Shown: positions 25,171 through 33,741 of the stretch, piece after piece
Layout: every line of letters begins with the position of its first letter
Position numbering within the stretch: position 1 is the stretch's first letter
DNA from: Solirubrobacterales bacterium
GTDB lineage: Bacteria; Actinomycetota; Thermoleophilia; Solirubrobacterales; 70-9
Assembly (NCBI GenBank): GCA_020438445.1
Contig: JAGQUO010000007.1
Span: 1-47,276 of the forward strand
Reading direction: 5' to 3'
Length of the DNA: 47,276 nucleotides
The notes under the pieces: generated by a model
Database searches by the model: none
The model's input: only the letters and a program-made list of their open reading frames with translations
What the model was told of the DNA's origin: nothing
Made by a program: the position numbers and the translations under genes

Positions 25171-26409
25171 ATCACGGCCTCCGATTCGACATCGAGCCGG
25201 CGCCGGATCGCCGTCGTCGGCGCCGGCTTCGCGGGCCTCGCGGCCGCCGAGCGGCTGACCGCGGCCGGCCACGACGTGACGGTCCTCGAAGCGCGTGAAC
25301 GGGTGGGCGGGCGCGTCTGGTCGGAGGAGCTGCCCGGCGGCGGGCTGATCGAGCGCGGCGGCGAGTTCATCACCGGCGGCTACGACGCGACCGAGGAGAC
25401 CGCGGCGCGGCTCGGGATCCGGCTCGAGGGAATGGGCATCAACTATCCGCACCGCGAGCTCCGCCCCGGCCCGGGCCCGGCGGCGTCGGATCTGCTGGCG
25501 GGTGCCGAGGCGGCGGCCGCGGCGAGCGCCAGCGCGGGCGCCCGGGCCCGGGCGAGCGCCTTCCTCTCGGAGGCGATCTCCGATGCCGAGGTCCGCGACG
25601 TGCTCGCGACACGGTTGCAGAGCGCGCTCGCCCACCCCTTCGATGCCCTCGACGCCCGCTTCCTCGTTCACCTCCCCTACCTCGTGGCGGCCGCTGAGAC
25701 GAAGCGGATCGCGGGCGGCAACCAGTCGCTGGCGGAGGCCCTCGCAGCGCGTCTGGCCGAGCCCGTCCGGTTCGCTGCGCCCGTTCGGGAGATCCGCCAC
25801 GACTCGCGATCGGTCCGGATCTCCGGCGACGACTTCAACCTCGACGCGGATGCGTGCGTTGTTGCGATCCCGATCGCCCTGCTGACCGAGCTCCGGTTCG
25901 ATCCGCCGCTGCCGGAGGCCCAGACGAAGGCGATCGCCGCGATCCCGACCAGCCGGGCGGCGAAGCTGGCCGTGCCGATGCGCGATGCGGTCGAGCCCCA
26001 GGCGCTGATGTCGCGGAGCGGCCGATTCTGGGCCTGGACGACGCCCTGCGACGGTGTCGGCGGCCGCGTCGCGAACGCCTGGGCCGGCGCCGAGCCCGTG
26101 CTGGCCGACCTCGGTGTCGACGCCGGTCCCGGCGGCTGGCTCGCCAAGCTCGCCGAGCTCTGGCCCGAGCTCGACCTGGAGCGGGGACGGGCGGTACTCA
26201 CCGACTGGCGGGCGGACCCGTGGGCCCGCGGCGCCTACTCGGTGCTTCCCGACGTCGAAGACCCGGACGGCACCGCCGCAGCCGCCTCGCCGGCACCCGG
26301 GATCGCCTTCGCCGGCGAGCACACCGCGGTCCCGGAGTGGACCGGGACGATGGAGGGCGCGCTCCGCAGTGGGTTCCGCGCCGCCGAAGAGCTCCTGGCC
26401 GCCTCCTAG
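25171..26409 (+). CDS. flavin-dependent amine oxidase
   Basis: About 412 residues. The FAD-binding N-terminus RRIAVVGAGFAGLAAAERL begins near 25198, followed by LEARERVGGRVWSEEL and ERGGEF. The C-terminal FAD motif GIAFAGEHTAVPEWTGTMEG is also present, so the enzyme is complete. The first GTG in frame (25276) lies inside the Rossmann fold and cannot be the start. Upstream, no ATG, GTG or TTG exists after an in-frame TAG at 25159; ATC at 25171 (would-be MTASDSTSS) is the best candidate. An ATG at 25144 is in the same frame but separated by that TAG. Substrate unknown. Confidence 0.84.
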   Translation: MTASDSTSSRRRIAVVGAGFAGLAAAERLTAAGHDVTVLEARERVGGRVWSEELPGGGLIERGGEFITGGYDATEETAARLGIRLEGMGINYPHRELRPGPGPAASDLLAGAEAAAAASASAGARARASAFLSEAISDAEVRDVLATRLQSALAHPFDALDARFLVHLPYLVAAAETKRIAGGNQSLAEALAARLAEPVRFAAPVREIRHDSRSVRISGDDFNLDADACVVAIPIALLTELRFDPPLPEAQTKAIAAIPTSRAAKLAVPMRDAVEPQALMSRSGRFWAWTTPCDGVGGRVANAWAGAEPVLADLGVDAGPGGWLAKLAELWPELDLERGRAVLTDWRADPWARGAYSVLPDVEDPDGTAAAASPAPGIAFAGEHTAVPEWTGTMEGALRSGFRAAEELLAAS

Positions 26410-26416
26410 CCCCGTC

Positions 26417-26456
26417 CCGAACGGTCCTAGGACCAATGTCCCGTTGAAAGCGGGAC
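26417..26456 (+). promoter_or_regulatory. palindromic DosR/DevR-like operator upstream of cupredoxin
   Basis: Three overlapping inverted elements: GGTCCTAGGACC (26423-26434, perfect 12-base palindrome), GGAC-CAAT-GTCC (26430-26441) and GTCCCG-TTGAAAG-CGGGAC (26438-26456). The middle element has the GGAC-N4-GTCC spacing of DosR/DevR boxes in mycobacteria. It lies about 50-90 bases before the cupredoxin start, the right place for an activator. A near-identical copy is at 8152. Assignment to a DosR-type regulator is inference. Confidence 0.6.
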
Positions 26457-26504
26457 CTCGCCGCGGGGATCGTGGTCGGGCAAGCACGAGACAGGAGCAG
26501 ACCC

Positions 26505-26978
26505 GTGACCCCCAGACCGATCCTCGCATTCCTCGCCCTGGCGCTCGCCGCAATCGCACTCGCAGCATGCGGTGGAGGGTCGGACTCATCGTCGCCGGCA
26601 ACTTCCGCGGATTCGTCCACGGCGAGCGAGGCGGACGGCGGATCCTCCGGTTACGGGACGAGCGGCACCGAGTCGAGCGGAAGCGGCGGCGGCGGAGCGG
26701 TGAAGATCGAGGCCGACCCGAATGGCGACCTCGCGTTCAGCGAGACGAAGATCGAGGCGCCTTCCGGGCGGGACACGATCGAGTTCGACAACCCCTCCTC
26801 GACCGCGCACAACGTCTACGTGGAGGACTCGAGCGGCAACGTCATCGCGGAGACGGACACGATCAGTGACGGGAAGACCTCCGCCGTCGCCGACCTCGAG
26901 CCCGGCACCTACACCTTCTACTGCGACATCCCGGGCCACCGGGAGGCAGGGATGGAAGGGACCTTGACGGTCGATTGA
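26505..26978 (+). CDS. cupredoxin (plastocyanin-like) lipoprotein
   Basis: 157 residues from GTG 26505, chosen because AGGAG (26493-26497) lies 7 bases upstream. A lipoprotein signal ends in LAAC (Cys about 22). A Ser/Gly-rich linker of about 45 residues and a cupredoxin domain follow. Type 1 copper ligands are all there: His in STAHNVYV, then Cys, His and Met in [15 protein letters not shown]. Likely a surface electron carrier or copper binder. The His-rich gene follows 44 bases later. Confidence 0.88.
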   Translation: MTPRPILAFLALALAAIALAACGGGSDSSSPATSADSSTASEADGGSSGYGTSGTESSGSGGGGAVKIEADPNGDLAFSETKIEAPSGRDTIEFDNPSSTAHNVYVEDSSGNVIAETDTISDGKTSAVADLEPGTYTFYCDIPGHREAGMEGTLTVD

Positions 26979-27022
26979 CCGAACGCAGACACAACCCGAT
27001 GATCAATCGAGAGGAGACGCCG

Positions 27023-27256
27023 ATGAAGAACCGACCCATGAATCTGATCGCAGCCGCCGTCGCGGCCCTGGCGCTGAGCATCGGAGGTGCCGGGATCGCC
27101 GCCGCGAGCCACGGAGCCGACGACCCGCCGGGCCATCACCACCATCACCACGGCGGTCATCACCACCATCACGGCGGTAAGGACGATCGCGGCGGCAAGC
27201 ATCACCACGGCGGCAAGCACCACGGCGGCAAGGACGACGGCCCGAACCATCACTGA
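27023..27256 (+). CDS. secreted His-rich peptide, probable metal binder
   Basis: 77 residues from ATG 27023, with GAGGAG about 7 bases upstream. A signal peptide (about 6-28) is followed by a short tail made almost only of His, Gly, Lys and Asp, in repeats of the HHHHHGG and GGKHHGGKDD kind; more than 20 His in about 48 residues. At DNA level the units CGGCAAGCACCACGG repeat. Such tails bind Ni, Cu or Zn. Its place directly after a cupredoxin suggests copper handling, which is inference. Confidence 0.75.
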   Translation: MKNRPMNLIAAAVAALALSIGGAGIAAASHGADDPPGHHHHHHGGHHHHHGGKDDRGGKHHHGGKHHGGKDDGPNHH

Positions 27257-27278
27257 CCGGAGCGGGCGCAGGTACGGC

Positions 27279-27314
27279 GGCAACGACCCCGGTCAGCCGG
27301 CCGGGGTCGTTGCC
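27279..27314. terminator. shared bidirectional terminator
   Basis: A perfect 14-bp stem GGCAACGACCCCGG/CCGGGGTCGTTGCC (27279-27292 and 27301-27314) with an 8-base loop. It lies between the convergent His-rich gene and the response regulator and overlaps the last codons of the latter (stop at 27293). Confidence 0.75.
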
Positions 27315-27934
27315 CCGCCGCCGATTCCGTTGTCCCGCGCCCAGAGCGCGGCCTGGGTGCGATCGGTGACGCCGAGCTCGGCGTAGACGCGGGTCAGGTG
27401 AGCCTTCACCGTCTTCTCGCTGATCTCGAGCCGCCGGGCGATCAGCTTGTTGGGCATGCCGTCGCCGACCAGGGACAGCACCTCGCGCTCGCGGTCGGTG
27501 AGCTGCGGCGCCCGTGAGTGGCGCCGGTCTGCGAGGAGCTCGCGGGCGACCTTCGGGTCGAGCGGCGAATCGCCGCGGGCCGCGGTGCGGACACCCTCGA
27601 TCAGGTCTTCGGGAGAGGCGTCCTTGAGCATGTAGCCGAGCGCACCGGCATCGATGGCCCGGAGCATCTGGTCGCGATCGGCGGACGCGGTCAGGATCAC
27701 GACCTTCCGCTCCGGCGCCGTCGCCGAGATCCGGCGCGTGGCCTCGATCCCGTCCATCTCGGGCATCGTCACGTCGAGGATCACGACGTCGGGATCGTGC
27801 TCCTCGAGCGCCGCCAGCGCGGCTACGCCGTCGCCGACCGCGCCGACGATCTCGATGTCCGGCTCCGAGCCGAGGAGCTCGACCAGCCCGGTCCGGACGA
27901 CCGGATGGTCCTCGGCGAGCAGCACGCTGATCAT
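27293..27934 (-). CDS. NarL/FixJ-family response regulator
   Basis: 213 residues. The receiver domain has acidic residues in LLAEDHPVV, the phospho-acceptor Asp in VVILDVTMPEMDG (Asp54), Thr in VVILTAS and Lys in GYMLKDAS. The LuxR-type helix-turn-helix is at about 145-200 (LTDREREVLSLVGDGMPNKL, ISEKTVKAHLTRVYAELGV). It overlaps the kinase stop by 4 bases (ATGA), so the pair is co-translated. DosR is of the same family, so this regulator is one candidate for the boxes at 26417 and 8152. Confidence 0.93.
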   Translation of the reverse strand: MISVLLAEDHPVVRTGLVELLGSEPDIEIVGAVGDGVAALAALEEHDPDVVILDVTMPEMDGIEATRRISATAPERKVVILTASADRDQMLRAIDAGALGYMLKDASPEDLIEGVRTAARGDSPLDPKVARELLADRRHSRAPQLTDREREVLSLVGDGMPNKLIARRLEISEKTVKAHLTRVYAELGVTDRTQAALWARDNGIGGGATTPAG

Positions 27935-29256
27935 TCCGGCGGCAACGATAGAGCGATGCGGGTGCCGCGGCCGGGTACGGAGTCGATGCTGATCTCACCG
28001 TCGGCTTCGGCCGCGAGGTCGCGGAGCAGCTCGGTCCCGATGTGTCCCTCCTCAGCGCCCGCGCTCGCCGGATCGAAACCGCGTCCGTCGTCGGTGACGG
28101 TCAGCTCGGCCCCGTCGCCGGCACGGCCGAGCGCGACCGTGACGTGGGCCGCGCCCGAGTGCTTGAGCGCGTTCCTGACCGCCTCCTGGGCCACCCGGAA
28201 GCACAAGGCCTCGCGCTCGATGCCGAGAGCGAGCCCCTCCTCGATCTCGAGCCCGGTCTCGATTCCCCGCGCCTCCAGCGGAGCCAGCATGTCCTCGAGC
28301 GCGGCCGCGAGGCCGGCCCGCTGCAGGCTCGGCGGATAGATCTCGACGAGCAGGTTGCGCAGGGATCGGACGCTCGCCCGGGTGCGCTCGGCCCCGTCCC
28401 GCAGCGCCTCCGCCGATCCGGAGTCCCGCTCGGCGACCCGGCGGGCGCCGACCTCGAGCGACAGGGCCACTCCGGTCAGGTCCTGCACGGCGCCGTCGTG
28501 AAGGTCGCCGGCGATCCGCCTCCGCTCGCGGTCGGAGGCATCGACCGCACGCTCGAGCAGGCGCAGGCGCTCACGGTGAGCGCTTCGCACGCGCTTCGCG
28601 AGCGAGGAGGCGAGCGGGAGCTGGATCAGCTCGAGCAAAAGCAGCGAAAGGATCAGCGCGGGCAGGAACGCGATCCAGAGCTCGCGGCCGCTTGCGGTCA
28701 CGTCGCTGTAACGGGTGTAGGTCTCGAACAGGAGCGGCTCGCCGTTGGGGCCTTCGATCCGGGAGTAGGCCTCCAGGAGCTGGCCGAACTGGGTCTCGAA
28801 GCGGTTTTCGGGCTCGGAGACGTCGCTCAGCTCCGCATCGGCCGACCCGTCTCGAAGCGTCCTCAGTTCGTCGTCGCCGAGCTCGAACTTCTGGCCCTCG
28901 AGGCGCGGCTCGTCCGAATAGATGATCTCGCCGTCCTCGCTCCAGAGCTTGACGCGGACGATCCGGTCGCCGAGCACGTCCTCGCGGATGATCCGGTCGA
29001 AGCGCTCGATCGCCGCCGGGCGGCCGGCGAGCAGGGCGTCGGTCAGGTGCGGCTCGACGACCCCGTCACCGATCACGCGAGTGATCTCGCTCGCGTTGTC
29101 GGTCGCCTGCGTGGTGCCGATCCGGCGCATCAGGAAGAACGCGAGCAGTCCGACGAGGGCGACGGCCACGAGGCCCGCGAGCGCGAAGCGGAGGACGGCT
29201 GCGCGTACGGACGGCTCACCCTCTCGCGGCGTGTCGGTCGAGCCGCCGGAGGACAC
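27931..29256 (-). CDS. membrane sensor histidine kinase (HisKA_3/NarL type)
   Basis: About 441 residues from GTG 29256, 8 bases after the serine hydrolase stop. A longer frame exists but overlaps that gene and looks non-coding. One helix at about 20-42, an extracytoplasmic sensor of about 150 residues (VVEPHLTDALLAGRPAAIER, WSEDGEIIYSDEPRL), a second helix at about 200-225, then HisKA_3 with phospho-His in RRRIAGDLHDGAVQDLTG and an ATPase domain (ALKHSGAAHVTVAL, TDDGRGFDP, GHIGTELLRDLA). No GAF heme domain as in DosS. Signal unknown. Confidence 0.9.
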   Translation of the reverse strand: MSSGGSTDTPREGEPSVRAAVLRFALAGLVAVALVGLLAFFLMRRIGTTQATDNASEITRVIGDGVVEPHLTDALLAGRPAAIERFDRIIREDVLGDRIVRVKLWSEDGEIIYSDEPRLEGQKFELGDDELRTLRDGSADAELSDVSEPENRFETQFGQLLEAYSRIEGPNGEPLLFETYTRYSDVTASGRELWIAFLPALILSLLLLELIQLPLASSLAKRVRSAHRERLRLLERAVDASDRERRRIAGDLHDGAVQDLTGVALSLEVGARRVAERDSGSAEALRDGAERTRASVRSLRNLLVEIYPPSLQRAGLAAALEDMLAPLEARGIETGLEIEEGLALGIEREALCFRVAQEAVRNALKHSGAAHVTVALGRAGDGAELTVTDDGRGFDPASAGAEEGHIGTELLRDLAAEADGEISIDSVPGRGTRIALSLPPE

Positions 29257-29263
29257 GGCGCCC

Positions 29264-30394
29264 TCAGCCCAGCAGGGTGCAGACCGCCCGGCCGTAGTCC
29301 TTTCGGAGGACTCTGAAGGCCTGAGGGGCGAGGATCCCGGGGGCGTTCGGATCGAGCTGGCGGTTGGCCGTGAACGTGAGGCCGCGGCGGCCGTTACGCG
29401 TTGCGACGGTGAACTGCGTGTAGCCGGGGAAGTTGCCGGAGTGCCCGAAGACGGCACCGCAGCGGGTCCGGTAGCGGAACATCGCGAGGCCGGTCGACAT
29501 CTCGCCCGGCCCGGGCGGCTCCGAGTAGCCGGAGCGGAAGCTGAACTGCGCGCGCCGCGTGGCACCGCCGAAGAGCTCGCCACCGACGTAGGCGCGGGTG
29601 AAGGTCGTGAGCTCGGAGGGTGTGGAGACGAGGCCGCCGGACGCGTTGACGAAGGACATCGAGCAGCACGTCGTGAGGTTGTCGATCTCGGGCAGCGTGT
29701 CGTAGCCGTCGATCCGCGGGAACGGCAGCTTCCAGTCGCTGGGCAGGTAGGTCCGCGAGAGCCCCAGCGGGCGGGTGACGAGGCCGCGGAGCAGGCGCCC
29801 GTAGGAGCGGCCGGTCACCTCCTCCGCCATCAGCGCGATGATGATGTTGTCGGTGTTCGAGTACTCGTAGGCGCTTCCGGGCGGGAACTTCAGGTCCTCG
29901 TCCGCGATGAAGTCGATGAGCCCGAGCTTCGAGATCTCGCCGTGGAGGTGGTCGCCGAAGTACTGGAGGAATCCCGGGTCGGAGGTGAAGCTCGGGACGC
30001 CGCCGGTGTGGCTGAGGAGCTGGCGCAGGGTGACGGGCCACCAGTCGACCGGCAGGTCGGGGCGGATCTCGCCGATCGTGTCGTCGAGCGAGAGCCGGCC
30101 CTCGGCCGCGAGCGACATCGCGACGGCGCCGCTGAACGCCTTCGAGACGCTGGCGATCCGCATGTGCTTGCGACGCTTGAACGGCGCTCCGCCGTCGACG
30201 TCGGCGACGCCGGCGCGGAGGAACTTCTCCTTGCCGCCGCGCTGGAGCACGACCGAGGCACCCGGCGGCCCGCCGTCGAGCTCGACCAGCTGCTCGAGCC
30301 GGTTCTGAAGCCCACGCTCCTGCTTGGTCAGCGCCGCGCCTGCGGTGGGCGCGGCGACGAGGAGCGCCGCCAGCACAGCGGCGGCGAAGATCAT
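29264..30394 (-). CDS. secreted serine hydrolase (beta-lactamase/DD-peptidase fold)
   Basis: 376 residues from ATG 30394; GTG 30415 (seven residues longer) is equally possible. The signal peptide is MIFAAAVLAALLVAAPTAGA. The active-site SxxK is SVSK (IASVSKAFSG), the YxN motif is YSNTD, and the late HSGNFPGY fits the third motif of class C-type enzymes. The family includes DD-carboxypeptidases, esterases and many with unknown substrate. It is followed directly by the sensor kinase gene, so the three may be co-transcribed. Confidence 0.87.
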   Translation of the reverse strand: MIFAAAVLAALLVAAPTAGAALTKQERGLQNRLEQLVELDGGPPGASVVLQRGGKEKFLRAGVADVDGGAPFKRRKHMRIASVSKAFSGAVAMSLAAEGRLSLDDTIGEIRPDLPVDWWPVTLRQLLSHTGGVPSFTSDPGFLQYFGDHLHGEISKLGLIDFIADEDLKFPPGSAYEYSNTDNIIIALMAEEVTGRSYGRLLRGLVTRPLGLSRTYLPSDWKLPFPRIDGYDTLPEIDNLTTCCSMSFVNASGGLVSTPSELTTFTRAYVGGELFGGATRRAQFSFRSGYSEPPGPGEMSTGLAMFRYRTRCGAVFGHSGNFPGYTQFTVATRNGRRGLTFTANRQLDPNAPGILAPQAFRVLRKDYGRAVCTLLG

Positions 30395-30468
30395 GCCTGG
30401 GAGAGGACGGGACACCGGGGGCACGACTCTAATCGCGCCGGTGGGAAGCTGTCCAGCGGGAACGCGCC

Positions 30469-30972
30469 TCAGTTCCGGGCGGCGATCGTCCAGGTCAGGA
30501 CCGTCGCGAAGGCGACCCACGCCCCGTAGGGCGCGAGCAGCAGGGCGGCGGTGCGGTTGTCAGGGAGGATGAGACGGATCAGGCCGAGGATGGTTCCGAG
30601 CAGGAACAGGATCTCCACCCCGGCGGCGCGCGGGCTCTGCGCCTGGAAGAAGATCCAGGTCCACGCCAGGTTGAGGACGAGGTTGGCGGCGAACAGGCCG
30701 ACGACGATCCGCCGCGGCCGTCCCCGCATGTCGCGGCAGGCTAGGGTCGCCGAGATCGCGATCGTCGCGTAGAGGACCGTCCAGACGATCCCGAACGCCG
30801 GCCCGGGCGGCTGCCACGAGGGACGGTCGAGGTTGCGGTACCACTCGCTCTCGGTGTCGGTCGCCAGGCCGCCGACGATTGCGACGGCGGTGACTGCCAC
30901 ACCCCAGCCGGCGGCGAATGCCGCCGTCCGGGTGCGATCGGATCCGGGGCGGGAGGGAGCGCTCGAGTCCAT
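30469..30972 (-). CDS. TspO/MBR-family membrane protein
   Basis: 167 residues from ATG 30972. Five helices and the family block WYRNLDRPSWQPPGPAFGIV (about 45-64), then NLVLNLAWTWIFFQAQSP. TspO binds porphyrins and takes part in tetrapyrrole or stress control. It is divergent from glnK, 117 bases away. A longer upstream frame is not convincing. Confidence 0.9.
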   Translation of the reverse strand: MDSSAPSRPGSDRTRTAAFAAGWGVAVTAVAIVGGLATDTESEWYRNLDRPSWQPPGPAFGIVWTVLYATIAISATLACRDMRGRPRRIVVGLFAANLVLNLAWTWIFFQAQSPRAAGVEILFLLGTILGLIRLILPDNRTAALLLAPYGAWVAFATVLTWTIAARN

Positions 30973-31089
30973 GGTGACCGGGTGCCCGCCGGGCGCGGCC
31001 CGAACCACCGGATCCGGCGACGACGCGGATCGGTGCCGATCCGTCCGCACCCTCGATAAGGCTTGCGGCCGCCGGACAGAGGAGGAGCG

Positions 31090-31455
31090 GTGAAGCTGGT
31101 GATCGGAATCGTCCGCCCGGAGCGGGCAAACGAGGTGCTCGAGGAGCTCTACCGGGCGAACGTGCGCGGTGTCTCGATGAGCCGGGTCCAGGGGCACGGC
31201 GGTGAGCTCGACCGGGTCGAGACCTATCGCGGGACGACTGTCCGGATGGGGCTGGCGGAGAAGGTCAGGTTCGAGATCGCCGTGTCGGAGGAGTTCGTCG
31301 ACACGACGGTCGACGCGCTGGCCGAGGGCGCGCGGACCGGTGAGGTCGGCGACGGCAAGATCTTCGTCCTGCCGCTCGAGCGGACCGTGCGAATCAGGAC
31401 CGGCGAGACGGGCGAGAGCGCGGTCACGCCGATCGACGGGGGCGTCGCGCGATGA
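31090..31455 (+). CDS. glnK: PII nitrogen regulatory protein
   Basis: 121 residues from GTG 31090, chosen because GGAGGAG lies right upstream. MKLVIGIVRPERANEVLEEL is the PII start. The T-loop is RVQGHGGELDRVETYRGTTV with the Tyr that is modified in many PII proteins, and the C-terminal signature is TGEVGDGKIFVLPLE. The stop overlaps the amtB start by 4 bases. In such pairs PII plugs AmtB when nitrogen is rich. Confidence 0.92.
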   Translation: MKLVIGIVRPERANEVLEELYRANVRGVSMSRVQGHGGELDRVETYRGTTVRMGLAEKVRFEIAVSEEFVDTTVDALAEGARTGEVGDGKIFVLPLERTVRIRTGETGESAVTPIDGGVAR

Positions 31456-32732
31456 ACGGGATCGACACCGGCGATACCGCCTGGATGCTGGCGGCGACGG
31501 CGCTCGTGGTGATGATGACGCCGGCGCTCGGCCTCTTCTACGCCGGCCTCGTCCGGTCGAAGAACACGCTGAACACGTTCATGATGTGCGTCGCCGCGCT
31601 CGGGGTGACTGTCGTCTCGTGGGCGCTGATCGGCTACTCGCTCGCGTTCTCTGAGGGCAACGCGATCATCGGCGGCTTCGACCATGCGCTGCTCAACGGC
31701 GTCGGCTTCGAGCCGGTCGAAGGCCAGACGATCCCTCAGCTCCTGTTCTTCGCCTTCCAGGGCAGCTTCTGCGTGATCACGGCGGCGCTCGTGTCGGGAG
31801 CCGTCGTCGAGCGGATGCGCTTCGGGCCGTTCATGGCGTTCATCACCCTGTGGTCGGTGCTCGTCTACCCGGTGCTCGCGCACTGGGTCTTCGGCGGCGG
31901 CTGGCTCGCCGACCTCGGCACCCTCGACTTCGCGGGCGGCGTGCCGGTCGAGATGGGATCGGGCTTCTCGGCCCTTGCTGCGGCGCTGATCGTCGGCGCC
32001 CGCAAGGATTACGGCCGGCAGGCGCTGCTCCCCCACAACGCCGTCTACGTGCTCCTCGGCGCCGGACTGCTCTGGTTCGGCTGGTTCGGCTTCAACGGCG
32101 GCAGCGGCCTGTCGGCCGGCGACTCCGGCGTTCTCGCCTTCACCAACACGTTCCTCTGCCCGGCGGCGACGCTGGTCGTCTGGTTCACGCTCGACCTCGT
32201 CCGCGGCGGCAAGGTGACGGCGATCGGCGCCGCGACCGCGATCATCGTCGGCTGTGTTGCGATCACCCCGGCCGGTGGCTTCGTCAGCCCGGCCTGGGCG
32301 CTGGCGCTCGGAGCGATCGCCGCGGTGCCGAGCTATGCGCTGATCGTCTGGCGGCCGCGGACGCGCGTCGACGAGACCCTCGACGTCCTCGCCGCCCATG
32401 GCATGGCGGGCGCCACCGGGATCGTCTTCATCGGCCTCGCCGCTCAGCTCGCCTGGAACGGAACCGCCGATGGCCTCCTCTACGGCGACGCCGCACAGCT
32501 CGGCCACCAGCTGGTCGCCGCTCTGGCCACGCCCGCCTACGCATTCGCGATGACGTTCCTGCTGCTGAAGCTCGTCGGCGCGCTGACGTCGCTGCGAGCG
32601 AGCGCTCACGAGGAGGCGCTCGGAATGGACGTCACCCAGCACGGCGAGGAGGCCTACCTCACCGGCGAGGGGGCGATCCTGCTCACGGCGACGCCCGAAG
32701 AGGCGGACCGGGTCACGTCGCGGGCGGCGTAG
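31452..32732 (+). CDS. amtB: ammonium transporter
   Basis: 426 residues, about 11 helices, no separate signal peptide. Family marks: TPALGLFYAGLVRSKN near residue 22, FQGSFCVITAALVSGAVVER (about 98-117), and HGMAGATGIVFIGLAA near 315, which holds a pore His. Translation is coupled to glnK. The gene ends 94 bases from the convergent arcC. Confidence 0.94.
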   Translation: MNGIDTGDTAWMLAATALVVMMTPALGLFYAGLVRSKNTLNTFMMCVAALGVTVVSWALIGYSLAFSEGNAIIGGFDHALLNGVGFEPVEGQTIPQLLFFAFQGSFCVITAALVSGAVVERMRFGPFMAFITLWSVLVYPVLAHWVFGGGWLADLGTLDFAGGVPVEMGSGFSALAAALIVGARKDYGRQALLPHNAVYVLLGAGLLWFGWFGFNGGSGLSAGDSGVLAFTNTFLCPAATLVVWFTLDLVRGGKVTAIGAATAIIVGCVAITPAGGFVSPAWALALGAIAAVPSYALIVWRPRTRVDETLDVLAAHGMAGATGIVFIGLAAQLAWNGTADGLLYGDAAQLGHQLVAALATPAYAFAMTFLLLKLVGALTSLRASAHEEALGMDVTQHGEEAYLTGEGAILLTATPEEADRVTSRAA

Positions 32733-32754
32733 CCGTACGCGGGCCACGGGCGGC

Positions 32755-32823
32755 GGCTGCTCGGATGAGGGACGAACCGCAAGTTGTCCCCGTTGGGGCA
32801 GGGTAAGTTGCAGTTGAGCAGCC
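32755..32823. repeat. nested inverted repeats between amtB and arcC
   Basis: Outer arms GGCTGCTC (32755-32762) and GAGCAGCC (32816-32823); inner arms GGGAC (32769-32773) and GTCCC (32786-32790). The structure could act as a weak two-way terminator. There is no T-tract in either direction. Confidence 0.4.
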
Positions 32824-32826
32824 GGG

Positions 32827-33741
32827 TCAGCGCGGCGTGACCTGGGTCCCGACCTCGCCGGCGACGATCGCGCCGAGGTCGTCGAGGGACCCGATCGCGG
32901 CCCGCTTGCCCGTCGCCTCGACGAAGCGGCAGACCGCGTCGACCTTGGGACCCATCGAGCCGCCCGGGAACTCGTGTCCGCGGAGCTCGGCCGGGCTCGC
33001 CGCTCCCACCGCCCGCTGTCGATCCGTGCCCCAGTCGAGGTAAACGGCGTCGACGTCGGTCGCGAGGACCAGCAGGTCCGCGTTCAGGCCGACGGCGAGC
33101 AGCGAGCTGGCGAGGTCCTTGTCGATGACGGCCTCGACGCCCTCGTGGCCCTGCGGAGTGGCGACCACGGGAACGCCGCCGCCGCCGGCGCAGACGACCA
33201 GGAAGCCGGCCTCGACCAGGTCGGCGATCGCACCGAGCTGGACGATCTCCCGCGGCTCGGGCGAGGGGACCACCCGCCGCCAGCTCTCGCCGTCGGGCTT
33301 GACGGCCCAGCCGCGCTCGGCGGCGAGCGCCTGCGCCTGCGCCTCGTCGTAGACGGGACCGATGAACTTGGTCGGCTCGCCGAAGGCGGGATCGTCGCGG
33401 TCGACGAGGACGCGGGTGATGACCGTCACCGTGTCCTGGTGGTCGATGACGTTGTCGAGCTCGAGCTCGATCACGTAGCCGATCTGGCCCCCGCTCTCGG
33501 CATCGAGGACGTCGAGCGGGTAGGGCACCCCGCCGGGGTAGGCATCCTCCTTCAGTGCCAGCAGCCCGACCTGAGGCCCGTTGCCGTGGGTGACGACGAG
33601 GCGCGTCCGCTCGGAGACCGGCCCGAGCACCCGCGCCGCCGCCCGTGCTGCGGCGTGCTGGTTTGCCGCGCTCGCCTCCTCCCCCCGGCGAAGCAACGCG
33701 TTGCCGCCGAGGGCGACGATCGTCAGCGGCCTCGGGCTCAC
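32827..33741 (-). CDS. arcC: carbamate kinase
   Basis: 304 residues from GTG 33741, whose GTGA overlaps the stop of the transcarbamylase gene. Motifs: [45 protein letters not shown] and GSMGPKVDA. It makes ATP from ADP and carbamoyl phosphate, giving ammonia and CO2: the energy step of the arginine deiminase pathway. Last gene of the operon. Confidence 0.94.
   Translation of the reverse strand: MSPRPLTIVALGGNALLRRGEEASAANQHAAARAAARVLGPVSERTRLVVTHGNGPQVGLLALKEDAYPGGVPYPLDVLDAESGGQIGYVIELELDNVIDHQDTVTVITRVLVDRDDPAFGEPTKFIGPVYDEAQAQALAAERGWAVKPDGESWRRVVPSPEPREIVQLGAIADLVEAGFLVVCAGGGGVPVVATPQGHEGVEAVIDKDLASSLLAVGLNADLLVLATDVDAVYLDWGTDRQRAVGAASPAELRGHEFPGGSMGPKVDAVCRFVEATGKRAAIGSLDDLGAIVAGEVGTQVTPR

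Noticed and set aside
27123-27256. His-codon repeats as a CRISPR or satellite array
   Set aside because: Repeats are in frame within a signal-peptide protein with a good ribosome site; spacing is irregular.
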